Below are positions 32,837 through 40,741 of a stretch of DNA of 64,000 nt, in pieces. Both the position numbers and the translations under genes were made by a program. This DNA is from JBLUOA01 sp048060095 (GTDB lineage: Bacteria > Pseudomonadota > Alphaproteobacteria > Rhodobacterales > Rhodobacteraceae). Position 1 is the first letter of the stretch, and each line of letters starts with the position of its first letter. The stretch spans positions 496,001 to 560,000 of the forward strand of contig NZ_JBLUOA010000001.1 of assembly GCF_048060095.1 (NCBI RefSeq), written 5' to 3'. The notes below the pieces were generated by a model that had not been told where the DNA came from, ran no database searches, and saw only the letters and a list, made by a program, of their open reading frames with translations.

Positions 32837-34975
32837 TCACTGGCAGTTACGCGCGGCGTATGTGTAGCGTTCACACAACCGCTTATCTTGCGCGCTCTGC
32901 GTGATCCGATACCGGCAGCAGTAGTAGGCTGCGTAGTAACGGTACGAGAGGCACAGATGCTGCTTCTTGCGGGATTTCTGGTACATGCAGGCATAGGCCA
33001 TCGCATGATACCGGTAGCAGAGGCAGCGCGTCGCCGGCTTCTTGTCGATCGTGAACTGGCAGCAATAGAACGCGGCCAAATAACGATAGTAGAGGCACAG
33101 ATACTTGCGATCCTGCGTTTCCGCGTATTTGCAGCGGTAGTAGGCCGCATAGTAACGCAGGCATCTGCAGCGGTTCTCAAGCTTCTTGTCGATGCCGTAG
33201 AGGCAGCAGAAATACGCCCCGATGTACCGGTAGTAGAGGCACTGGTACTTACGTTCCCGTGTCTTCTGGTACATGCAGTTGTAGTAGTTGGCGTAGAAGC
33301 GGTTGCAGAGGCACTTGTCCTGCGGGTTCTGCGTCACCCGGAAGCGGCAGCAATGGAAGGCCGCCATGTACCGGTAGTAATGGCACAGGTGATCGCGGTT
33401 CTGCGACTGCTGATAGAGGCAGCGATAGTAGGCCGCATAGTAGCGATAGCAGTTGCACAGATACTGACGTTTCTGCGTTTTCTGATACCGGCAACAGTTC
33501 CACGCCGCGACGTAGCGATAGTAGATACAGAGATACCGCTTGTTCTGCGTTTCCCTATACTTCTTCAGCGCATCGCGGGCCGCCTTGCGATACCGTTCGC
33601 ACGGATCCTGACAGACACGATCATACGCGGCTTTGGCCTGAATGATGCCAGAGCCGGAGTGTTGATCCCATCCGGCGGCTCCGATATCTCGGGCCGTTGC
33701 CTTGAAGACCGATTTGATCGCCGCTTGCGTCAGGCTTTGGTTACACTGCTTCAACAGCGCCACAACACCTGCCGCGATTGGACAGGCGGCAGAGGTGCCG
33801 GTGTCACAGCCGAAGAAGCCGGTGAAGTGCGAGATCGAACAGAAATCAGGCTTGTGCGCGCCCATCGAGGATGGACCCTGACTGCTGTAGCCAACCAGCT
33901 TGTTCTGGATATTGGCTGCACCGACGGTCATCACGGCCGGATGGCCGTTCGCGCCCCAGATGCTCTTGCCCGGTCCGTTGTCGTTTCCGCAACGACCCGA
34001 GGGGCATCCTTCGCCACAGTTGCCTGCGGCAAACAGCACGATGATCCCTTCGTTGATTGCCTCAACGACCTTCCGCGTGAACGGATGGTTCGGGTTGGTC
34101 GCATAGTCCGGGTCCCATGACTTCTGGTAGATACCCCAGCTGTTTGTCATGATCTGCGGCGTGCCGTTTGCGCGATACTTGTTGATCGCCCATTGATACC
34201 CCGCCAAAGCGGCGGCCATCGTGCCAGCCATCGAACCAGACGCGATGCGGATGTCGTAAATCCGTGCCTCCGGAGCCATGCCAAGAACGTCGGTCGACAC
34301 CATGTTGCCGTGCCACCCCCAGCTTACGCCGGTTGTGCCCCAGCTTGCCGCTGGCCACCCGTCAACGACGCGCGGGATCAGCTTGTTCGGCCAGTTGGGA
34401 TTGCTGGTATCGGCAGAGTTGATCGGACGTCCCTGCGCCGTGATACCGCCATCAACACAGGCCACATACATGCCCTGTCCGCGGTGGCCATTGGCCCAGA
34501 TTTGATCGACACCCAGATATTGCGCGACCTGCGCAAGCGAGCCTTTGGAGCACGCCGCCGTCCCGTGATCGCAATCACACGGGGGAATCGGACAGTCTCC
34601 GGGGGCTTGGGATGGCGTCACGAAGGGTTCGAACTCGCCGGACGGTCCGTCACTGAAAGGGGCGATTTCGGCGTTCAGCCATACCCCCAGCACGTTGTCC
34701 TGCTTTTCAAGCGCCTTCATGTCGCCCTTTTCGACGGTGCCAAGAACAAACACGCTCTCCTGCCCCGCATTTTCAAGTTCTGCACTGATACTGCTGTCTT
34801 CGGCTGTGCCGGCCGGCACAGGTTCGTACTCTTGGTCCAGCGTAAAGCTACTCACGTTTAGCTGCGCTGCTTCATTCATCGTCGCAGAGGGCGCTTGGTC
34901 TTGCGCGACCCTCATTTCCACGATGACCTGAACTTTGGTTTCTCCGGCACCACCACCGGATTTCTTCTCAGCCAT
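32837..34975 (-). CDS. S8 subtilase with about eleven Cys/Tyr/Arg-rich C-terminal repeats
   Basis: A 712-residue protein. Residues 12-105 resemble an I9-type propeptide (SVFVLGTVEKGDMKALEKQD). A Cys-rich linker follows (CPIPPCDCD, about 128-135). The subtilase domain has a full catalytic set: Asp175 (ACVDGGI), His222 (GWHGNM), oxyanion Asn319 (FAAGNCGEG) and Ser395 (GTSAACP). From about residue 457 to the end, eleven units of 23-25 residues follow, with the pattern C-x-YYRY-x-AAY-x-CC-x-Y and a basic, Gln-containing linker. No signal peptide is visible, so it is cytoplasmic or exported by another route. Start ATG 34975 has GGAG 7 bases upstream (an in-frame TTG at 34981 is too close). First gene of a four-gene operon. 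I do not recognise this architecture. Confidence 0.85.
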   Translation of the reverse strand: MAEKKSGGGAGETKVQVIVEMRVAQDQAPSATMNEAAQLNVSSFTLDQEYEPVPAGTAEDSSISAELENAGQESVFVLGTVEKGDMKALEKQDNVLGVWLNAEIAPFSDGPSGEFEPFVTPSQAPGDCPIPPCDCDHGTAACSKGSLAQVAQYLGVDQIWANGHRGQGMYVACVDGGITAQGRPINSADTSNPNWPNKLIPRVVDGWPAASWGTTGVSWGWHGNMVSTDVLGMAPEARIYDIRIASGSMAGTMAAALAGYQWAINKYRANGTPQIMTNSWGIYQKSWDPDYATNPNHPFTRKVVEAINEGIIVLFAAGNCGEGCPSGRCGNDNGPGKSIWGANGHPAVMTVGAANIQNKLVGYSSQGPSSMGAHKPDFCSISHFTGFFGCDTGTSAACPIAAGVVALLKQCNQSLTQAAIKSVFKATARDIGAAGWDQHSGSGIIQAKAAYDRVCQDPCERYRKAARDALKKYRETQNKRYLCIYYRYVAAWNCCRYQKTQKRQYLCNCYRYYAAYYRCLYQQSQNRDHLCHYYRYMAAFHCCRFRVTQNPQDKCLCNRFYANYYNCMYQKTRERKYQCLYYRYIGAYFCCLYGIDKKLENRCRCLRYYAAYYRCKYAETQDRKYLCLYYRYLAAFYCCQFTIDKKPATRCLCYRYHAMAYACMYQKSRKKQHLCLSYRYYAAYYCCRYRITQSAQDKRLCERYTYAARNCQ
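32840..33607 (-). repeat. Tandem repeat region encoding Cys/Tyr/Arg-rich units
   Basis: About 768 bases coding 256 residues in eleven diverged units, the last cut short to 13 residues. Consensus unit: LCxYYRYxAAYxCCRYxxTQ followed by 3-5 basic/polar residues. Most units have two or three Cys, with a single or double Cys about ten residues after the first. Unit lengths alternate around 24 (25, 24, 24, 25, 24, 25, 23, 25, 23, 25), and two types alternate near the end: one with IDKK linkers, one with TQ/KS linkers. DNA of the units is diverged, so the array is old and held by protein-level selection. Each unit could form one amphipathic helix pair. Confidence 0.85.
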
Positions 34976-35506
34976 TTTCAATCTCCAAGATCAAATGTTG
35001 GCCGTCCCTGACAATCGCGAAACCCGCCGGGAAAATACGCCGACAGACACCGCGAAAACGGCCTGATTTATGCTCGATACTGCCAAGTCATTGAAAACAT
35101 GCGGAAACGTAATCTTCCGAAGCGGTTTTCTGGTCGTTGATGACCCCGCATACTCAGACAATAAAAATGTGAAACGGCGGGGTTTTGTGTGCTGAATGCC
35201 AAGCTGTTGTTCTAAAAAAGCAATCAGCGAAAATGTGTTCTACTAATCCTTAGATTGTATCAAAAATCGCGATTCCTCTCAAGCCAGAGTCCGGTTTGGG
35301 CGATGTCTGCCCGGCGGAAAGTGGCGCACCCCGACGCTGTGATCGGTCGAGTGTCACCTGCCGAATCAAACATCGGGGTGCGCAAGAGGAAGCATCCGGG
35401 ATTCGCGTCATCACAGACCCAACCGACCATCATTCAGCCGACTAACGATGCGATGACGTTAGGTAAGCTAGGGTGATTCTGCATTTGGATGTGATGCAGT
35501 CATTCC
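34976..35506. other. 531-bp divergent intergenic region of the subtilase locus
   Basis: This region separates the minus-strand subtilase operon from the plus-strand SARP operon and is AT-richer than its flanks, especially 35085-35275. It holds a 7-bp inverted repeat with a T-run (ACCCCGC 35143-35149, GCGGGGT 35177-35183, then TTTT) and an 11-bp inverted repeat at 35324-35383. Promoters for both operons must lie here; no confident -35/-10 pair could be assigned. No credible gene was seen in it. Confidence 0.6.
35324..35383. promoter_or_regulatory. Perfect 11-bp inverted repeat upstream of the SARP-like gene
   Basis: GCGCACCCCGA (35324-35334) and TCGGGGTGCGC (35373-35383) are exact inverted repeats 38 bases apart, about 125-185 bases before the SARP-like gene. 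They could be paired binding sites for a dimeric regulator, perhaps the SARP protein, or the stem of a structured leader. The GC-rich arms stand out in an otherwise AT-rich region. Confidence 0.5.
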
Positions 35507-37426
35507 TTGGTGGGGGAATCGGATATTTCTAGAGTGAGTGGATTTAAGCAAGATTTTGATGATACAACTGGGAGGTGTTTTTTCCCAGGCCGACGTTTTA
35601 AAGACCGAACCAGATCAGGAAACGCATTGTCCGCATCGCATCCAAATGCACCAACCTCCGAAAAAATAACGGATGTTTCGCCACCTGAAACAGGCGGCGT
35701 GCGGAAGACACCCCTTTCAAAACTCTACGTTCTCGGGCCGCTTGGACTTATCGCCAACGATGGTCGGTCGCTGACCCCACGGGGTAAGAAAGCGCAGGGT
35801 TTGCTGGCGCTTCTGGCACTTGCCCCGCGCGGGCAACGCACGCGCGTCTGGCTGCGCGACAAACTATGGAGTGAGAGCGACGAGAAGAAATCCTCCTCCT
35901 CGCTCCGGCAGACTGTTTTCGAGATCAAGAAAGATCTCGGAGAGTTTGCGGATTACATTTTGCAAATCGACCGCCATTCGATCGGGCTGAAGCTGAACAA
36001 TCTGTGGATTGATCTTCATGCGGTGAAGGAAAACCTCGACGTTTGTGGTGAGCTTGGCGTGACACCGGAAACGGAGCTGCTGGAAGGTTGCGATGTTGCG
36101 GATGAGGAATTCGAACAATGGCTGTCTATGGAGCGGCAGATCTGGGCGGATATCGCGGACGAAATCCCCGAAAAGGCCATACGCCCCGGACAGGTCACAA
36201 GCCGCGGCGAACGAGGAAACTTGCCGGCTGTTAGCGACAAAGGCGAGCTTCTGTCACCGATCTACAGCCTTGGGTTCCTGCCGAATATCCAGCATGGCTG
36301 CGATGAATATACCCAACACGTTGCAGACTACGTGCTGGAAGGGGTCGCGAAGAACCTGAAGGAATTTCAGCCGATCCAGATTTTCGATTTTAGGGATTCG
36401 ACTGAGCATAGTTCGAACCTGACCAACGCCTGTGAAACCGAATACTTCGTGCGCGTCCGCGCGATGCAGGTCCAGCGACAGATTACGCTGACGCTGTTCC
36501 TTTACAAAACTTCGCAGATGTCGCTGGAATGGAGCCAGACGATCCAGATGGGCGTCGATGAGCTGCTGTCCCAGGATTTTCCGGTCCTTGCCGGTTTCAT
36601 CTCGCAAAACGTGGATCGGCTGGCAAAGTCGGTGTTCGAGGACCGCCCGTTCCAGAACGACCCGGCAGTCGCGGCGCGGCGCGCTGGCTATACCGCGCTG
36701 AACCTGATGTTCAAACTAGACGAAACCGCGTTATTGAATTCCTGCGATCTGTTGGAAACCGCGCACCAAAAATCACCGAGTTCGATTTATCCTGCGCTGC
36801 AATCCTACGTGACGTCTTTCCTGACCGGCGAAAATCTGGGTGAGTTGAAATCAGACGCCGCCATACAGACCCGCGAAATCGTGAAATCGACGCTGGAAGG
36901 AAACCCGTTCAACAGCATCGCGCTCGCCTGTCTGAGCCATGTGATGGGTTATGTTTTCCGTGACCACGATCTGGCGCATGAATTGATCGAACGCGCGATC
37001 AAGCTAAACGATTCACAGGCGTTCGTGTGGGACCATCTGGCGCTGCACAAAATCTACACCGGTGACTTTGAGGCGGCGTATGAAGCCGCGCGGAAGGCTG
37101 TCTATATCGGCGCTTACAGTCCGATCAGCTACAGCTATGACACGACGCTTTCGATGGCCGCGACGATGGTTGGCAAGCATGGCGAAGCGATTGTGGCTGG
37201 GCAAAACGCGCTTGGCAAACAGCCGCGCTTTGCAGCGGCGATGCGCTATCTGATTGCCAATTTGGGGCACGCCGGGCGGTTTGAGGAAGCGCAGGAAATT
37301 TACTCGAAGCTATTGAAGGTCGATCCTGATTTTGCCGACCGACAGGTGCAACAGGAACGGTTTAGACTTACAGATACATTTGCGGAAGATCTTGTTCTTA
37401 AAGGGATAAGTGAAGCCGAATCCTGA
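35507..37426 (+). CDS. SARP/BTAD-like transcriptional regulator with TPR region
   Basis: Up to 639 residues. Residues 70-150 form an OmpR-type winged helix as in SARP regulators (KLYVLGPLGLIANDGRSLTP, KKAQGLLALLAL, WLRDKLWSE, SSSSLRQTVFEIKKDL). A BTAD-like bacterial transcriptional activation region follows at about 160-220 (DLHAVKENLD, LEGCDVADEEFEQWLSMER), then a middle domain and TPR-like helices in the C-terminal 250 residues (HDLAHELIERAIKLNDSQAF, AAYEAARKAV). The start is uncertain: TTG 35507 and GTG 35510 lack a good ribosome binding site, whereas TTG 35627 has AGGAAA upstream and removes a 40-residue unconserved leader. It is transcribed ahead of the PAP2-like and second subtilase genes and probably regulates both operons of the locus. 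Confidence 0.78.
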   Translation: MVGESDISRVSGFKQDFDDTTGRCFFPGRRFKDRTRSGNALSASHPNAPTSEKITDVSPPETGGVRKTPLSKLYVLGPLGLIANDGRSLTPRGKKAQGLLALLALAPRGQRTRVWLRDKLWSESDEKKSSSSLRQTVFEIKKDLGEFADYILQIDRHSIGLKLNNLWIDLHAVKENLDVCGELGVTPETELLEGCDVADEEFEQWLSMERQIWADIADEIPEKAIRPGQVTSRGERGNLPAVSDKGELLSPIYSLGFLPNIQHGCDEYTQHVADYVLEGVAKNLKEFQPIQIFDFRDSTEHSSNLTNACETEYFVRVRAMQVQRQITLTLFLYKTSQMSLEWSQTIQMGVDELLSQDFPVLAGFISQNVDRLAKSVFEDRPFQNDPAVAARRAGYTALNLMFKLDETALLNSCDLLETAHQKSPSSIYPALQSYVTSFLTGENLGELKSDAAIQTREIVKSTLEGNPFNSIALACLSHVMGYVFRDHDLAHELIERAIKLNDSQAFVWDHLALHKIYTGDFEAAYEAARKAVYIGAYSPISYSYDTTLSMAATMVGKHGEAIVAGQNALGKQPRFAAAMRYLIANLGHAGRFEEAQEIYSKLLKVDPDFADRQVQQERFRLTDTFAEDLVLKGISEAES

Positions 37427-37438
37427 GGGGAGGGATTG

Positions 37439-38326
37439 ATGGCCGACACCACGATTTTGTCAGAACACCGGTTTACTGTCACGACCATGGGACTGAGTCT
37501 TGGCGATGCCGATGCGCCGCAGGGCATTGGACCCGATGCAACCGGCGCGGGGGCGCAAGGGGGTGGAACGCTGGTTTCGCTGCTTGCGCTGAACCGTAAT
37601 CGGAACCGCAATCGCAACAGAAATCGGAACCGCAGCCAGAACCGCAATCGCAATCGCAACCGCGGGTTTGCGGAGCAAGGAGGCGGGGGCGGGATTCAGG
37701 AACCGTGGGAAGAACGGGAAATTCTGCACGAACTGATCAACGATTGGGACGATCTGCCCCTGCCACCGCCGCCGACGATGGACCAGTTGCGGGTGGAATG
37801 TCAGGAACTGCTGCGAAAGCAGTATCTGCTGTCGCAGCCCGAACACATCACCCGGCGCGAAGAAATCCTGATTGAAAGCCAGCTTGAACTGTCGCGGTAT
37901 CTTCGCCCGCTGAATATCGAAGAACAGGGCGGTTATGACGCGACGATTGGCCTGATCCTGACGGTTCTGGCGCTGACGGATGAAATTGGCCTGCGCTACA
38001 AGCACCGGTTCAACCTGCTGCGTCCTAATCAGGTGGAACCCCGGCTGCGCCCGTTCCTCGCCAACCCGTCGCATGCGTCTTATCCCAGCAATCATTCGTT
38101 CCAGTCGTTTTCGGTGGCATTCGTGATGTCGCGCCTGCTGCCCGAACATCCCGGAAGCTCTGAGATGTTTCGAAGTGCAAGACGGATTGCAGAGAATCGG
38201 GAATGGGCCGGGGTGCACTATGCCTCGGACACACGGGCGGGGCATGATCTGGCGCGGATGGTCGCGCCGGTGCTGGAAAAAGTCTGCCGCAAGCAGATGC
38301 TGGCCGCGCAATATGAATGGTACTGA
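37439..38326 (+). CDS. PAP2/vanadium-haloperoxidase-like protein with (Asn-Arg)n tract
   Basis: A 295-residue protein. The C-terminal two-thirds carry the three PAP2/vanadium haloperoxidase motifs: KHRFNLLRP (K-x6-RP), SYPSNHSFQSF (PSGH-like, with Asn for Gly) and REWAGVHYASDTRAGHD (R-x5-H-x3-D). No membrane helices are evident, which fits the soluble haloperoxidase/acid phosphatase branch rather than lipid phosphatases. Residues 52-75 are seven Asn-Arg pairs, Ser-Gln, then four more pairs, in a Gly-rich N-terminal extension. ATG 37439 is preceded by GGAGGGATTG; the gene starts 12 bases after the regulator. It could phosphorylate-hydrolyse or oxidise/halogenate phenolic groups such as tyrosines; the activity is not decidable from sequence alone. 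Confidence 0.75.
   Translation: MADTTILSEHRFTVTTMGLSLGDADAPQGIGPDATGAGAQGGGTLVSLLALNRNRNRNRNRNRNRSQNRNRNRNRGFAEQGGGGGIQEPWEEREILHELINDWDDLPLPPPPTMDQLRVECQELLRKQYLLSQPEHITRREEILIESQLELSRYLRPLNIEEQGGYDATIGLILTVLALTDEIGLRYKHRFNLLRPNQVEPRLRPFLANPSHASYPSNHSFQSFSVAFVMSRLLPEHPGSSEMFRSARRIAENREWAGVHYASDTRAGHDLARMVAPVLEKVCRKQMLAAQYEWY
37592..37663 (+). repeat. (Asn-Arg)7-Ser-Gln-(Asn-Arg)4 coding tract
   Basis: Seventy-two bases encode 24 residues of alternating Asn-Arg interrupted once by Ser-Gln. Arginine is written with CGT, CGG, CGC and AGA and asparagine with AAC and AAT, so the DNA is not a clean microsatellite. The peptide sequence seems to be held by selection. Alternating Asn-Arg could bind nucleic acid, phosphate or an acidic partner. 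Confidence 0.85.
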
Positions 38327-38340
38327 TGGGGGGTTTGGGG

Positions 38341-39735
38341 ATGACTAACGGAATAGGAACCGGACGAGAAGTTTATTCAGACTACGACGCGCTTTGGCAT
38401 CTGGTCTGCATGGGCGTCATTGACGGCGACCACGCAGCCGCCAGTGGGGCAACGGCGGTCGCCAAGGGTGCGACGACACGGGTTGCGATGATCGACACGT
38501 CTGTCGCCGTCGATCATCCGAACCTTGCCGTCGCGATCAACCGCGATCTGGCGTTCGATGTCTTTTCGACCCGGCTGGGCGCGTTTCCCTACCGCACGGC
38601 GCAGAACGGTGACACGACCGGTCTGCTTGGCGCGATCGAGATCAACGGATCGACCCAGGTGGCCGAAGACCTGCCGGAGGTTGCAAAAATCCTCGCCGAA
38701 CTGATTGACCGCCTGTCCGCGAGCGAACAGACCCGAATCGACGGTATCTCGCCCGCCGTGATGCCCGAATTTTCGGGCCACGGAACCGCGATCGCGGGCC
38801 TCATCGGTGCGCGACCGACAACCCAACCGTTGTCCGTCGATACCAGCAAGACAATCCCGCTACCCTATCGCGGGGTCGACCCGGATTGCGAGATCGTTCC
38901 GATCTCGACCAATTTCGACCTTGATCCCGAAGTGCTGATCGTCGCTTTCCTGTACGCGGAGCTGATCGACGCCGATGTGGTGGTTCTGCCCCGGATCATC
39001 CCTGATCCCGATCGCACGACGCCCGAGCTTCGACATACGAAGGTGGGGGAAAAGACGCTCGATACCCTCGTGTCGCCCGATACGCAGACGGACTATCACA
39101 AAACGCTTTGGGCTGAGCTAGCGCAGCTTATCATCAACGTGTCGATGAACCGGCCCGTCGTGTGCGCCGGTGGCAATGCGAATGAGCGTGACGGGATCTA
39201 TCCCGCGAACCTTGCCAATGACGGGAACGGCATCATTGCCGTCGGGGCCGTCAACGCAAAGGGATACCGCAGCGGTTTCAGCGCGATGAGCAACCCGACC
39301 GTCGTTGCCCCCAGCAACGACAGCGAGGTCTTCGACGTTGGCGAAGTGCGCCTTGACGATCAGCGGCACGACTATTCCCCAAAAGGTGTGCCGTCCAAAA
39401 ACGAGAATTACAAATTCTCCCATTTCGATGTGATTTCAACCGATGTGCCGGGCGTTTACGGCTATTCACGCAGCCCGTTTCGCAGCAGCGAACCAGACCT
39501 GAGCGTGCGCGAATTCGGATCGTATTATTGCCGGTTCGGCGGCACCTCGGCGTCGTCTGCCTTGGTTGCTGGGTATCTGGCGTTGGGGCAGTCATCCGGT
39601 GCCGTCGGTAAATCCGCAGACGGCTTGGAGAAAAAAGCGTGGTTGTTGTCGCGCTGCGCGACGGTCACGCTGGACGACGGCGAATTTCTGTGCCCCGCGT
39701 GGGGCGGAGAGGTTGTTTTCCCGCACGAGGCATAA
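38341..39735 (+). CDS. Second S8 subtilase of the locus
   Basis: A 464-residue subtilase with Asp52 (AMIDTSVAVDHP), His147 (FSGHGTAIAGLIG), oxyanion Asn279 (VVCAGGNANE) and Ser403 (FGGTSASSALVAGYLALG), so the catalytic set is intact. There is no signal peptide and no propeptide: the Asp motif begins only about 45 residues in, suggesting a cytoplasmic enzyme. Two insertions between Asp and His (about 60-140) and before Ser (about 325-395) are unlike standard subtilisins. Start ATG 38341 is 14 bases after the PAP2-like gene's stop; an earlier in-frame ATG at 38317 lies inside that gene. It is only distantly similar to the repeat subtilase and may process its repeats or the PAP2-like protein. 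Confidence 0.85.
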   Translation: MTNGIGTGREVYSDYDALWHLVCMGVIDGDHAAASGATAVAKGATTRVAMIDTSVAVDHPNLAVAINRDLAFDVFSTRLGAFPYRTAQNGDTTGLLGAIEINGSTQVAEDLPEVAKILAELIDRLSASEQTRIDGISPAVMPEFSGHGTAIAGLIGARPTTQPLSVDTSKTIPLPYRGVDPDCEIVPISTNFDLDPEVLIVAFLYAELIDADVVVLPRIIPDPDRTTPELRHTKVGEKTLDTLVSPDTQTDYHKTLWAELAQLIINVSMNRPVVCAGGNANERDGIYPANLANDGNGIIAVGAVNAKGYRSGFSAMSNPTVVAPSNDSEVFDVGEVRLDDQRHDYSPKGVPSKNENYKFSHFDVISTDVPGVYGYSRSPFRSSEPDLSVREFGSYYCRFGGTSASSALVAGYLALGQSSGAVGKSADGLEKKAWLLSRCATVTLDDGEFLCPAWGGEVVFPHEA

Positions 39736-39802
39736 GCCCTTCAGGCCTTGCGGTTTCGATTTGAACACTTAGGCTCCGATTGCGAAAGGGGCCGCCGCGA
39801 CC

Positions 39803-40741
39803 ATGCTGAATGCCACACCCGAAATGTCTGTGACAAACCCGCTGGACGCTTTGCTGGCGGCCGACGGTGCTGGCGTTCTGGCGATCGTTGTTGACGTCCT
39901 CGGCCCATCTTACCGCCCCGTCGGCGCGTTCATGGCGATCCTGGAAGATGGGTCGCGCGTCGGGTCATTATCCTCCGGGTGTATCGAAGCGGATCTGGCC
40001 ATTCATGCGCAGACAGCACTGACGGATGGCGGGCCGACATCAGTTCGTTATGGCGCCGGATCACCCTTTGTCGATATCGCGCTGCCCTGTGGGGGCGGGC
40101 TGGAAATCCTGCTTGTCCCGCGACCGGATAAGGTGGTGTTGCAACAGGTGGTCGAACGGCGCGATGCGCGGGTTCTCTGCACGCTTACGATTGATACGAA
40201 CAGCGGCGCGCTCCGCGTGGCCGATGAAGGGCAGACCGGCCCTGACGGAGTTTTGTTCCACGTCCGCTTGCTGCCCCCCGTGCGGTTCTTCGTCTTTGGG
40301 AAAGGCCCGGAGGCGAGCACCTTCGCGGCCTTGGTGCAGTCTGCCGGGTATCCCAATCTGCTTGCCTCGCCGGATGTCGAGACGTTGGAGGCTGCTGAAC
40401 GCGCCGGATGCGAAACGCGGCATCTGATCAAGCCTGACTATCCGCCCGCGCTGATCCCCGATCCGCGCACCGCGATTGTTTTGTTTTTTCACGACCACGA
40501 ATGGGAACCGCCGATCCTTCACGCCGCATTGAAAACGGATGCGTTCTACATCGGCGCTCAGGGCAGCCAACGCGCGCGAGATGCGCGGCACGCGGCGTTG
40601 CACGAAATGGGGGTTGATGATGCGGGGCTGGAGCGTTTGCACGGCCCGATCGGGTTGATCCCTTCGGCGCGCGATCCCAAAACGCTCGCGATTTCGGTGT
40701 TGGCAGAGGTTGTGGCCAAGGCGATGGTCGCCGGGGAATGA
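39803..40741 (+). CDS. xdhC: XdhC/CoxI family molybdenum-hydroxylase maturation factor
   Basis: A 312-residue XdhC-type protein. XdhC binds molybdenum cofactor, protects it during sulfuration and inserts it into xanthine-dehydrogenase-type enzymes. The XdhC/CoxI N-terminal domain is seen as GAFMAILEDGSRVGSLSSGCIEADLA (in two parts, residues about 41-66) and the conserved ALPCGGGLEILL. The C-terminal Rossmann-like domain includes FVFGKGPEASTFAALVQSAG and IGAQGSQRARDAR. Its stop overlaps the start of the MobA-like gene. The hydroxylase it should serve lies at 48.3-51.9 kb on the same strand. Confidence 0.88.
   Translation: MLNATPEMSVTNPLDALLAADGAGVLAIVVDVLGPSYRPVGAFMAILEDGSRVGSLSSGCIEADLAIHAQTALTDGGPTSVRYGAGSPFVDIALPCGGGLEILLVPRPDKVVLQQVVERRDARVLCTLTIDTNSGALRVADEGQTGPDGVLFHVRLLPPVRFFVFGKGPEASTFAALVQSAGYPNLLASPDVETLEAAERAGCETRHLIKPDYPPALIPDPRTAIVLFFHDHEWEPPILHAALKTDAFYIGAQGSQRARDARHAALHEMGVDDAGLERLHGPIGLIPSARDPKTLAISVLAEVVAKAMVAGE

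Noticed and set aside
32840..33607. Regularly spaced repeats that could suggest a CRISPR array.
   Set aside because: Units are about 72 bases, diverged, without constant repeats or unique spacers, and they code in frame for a protein repeat.
32888..34120. A 410-codon open frame on the plus strand opposite the repeat subtilase.
   Set aside because: It is the antisense shadow of a GC-rich coding region with repetitive codons. It has no ribosome binding site or domain, while the minus strand has a complete subtilase catalytic set.
31588..39735. An integrated prophage.
   Set aside because: No integrase, terminase, portal, tail genes or attachment-site repeats were seen; the phage-like look rests on one 81-residue protein only.
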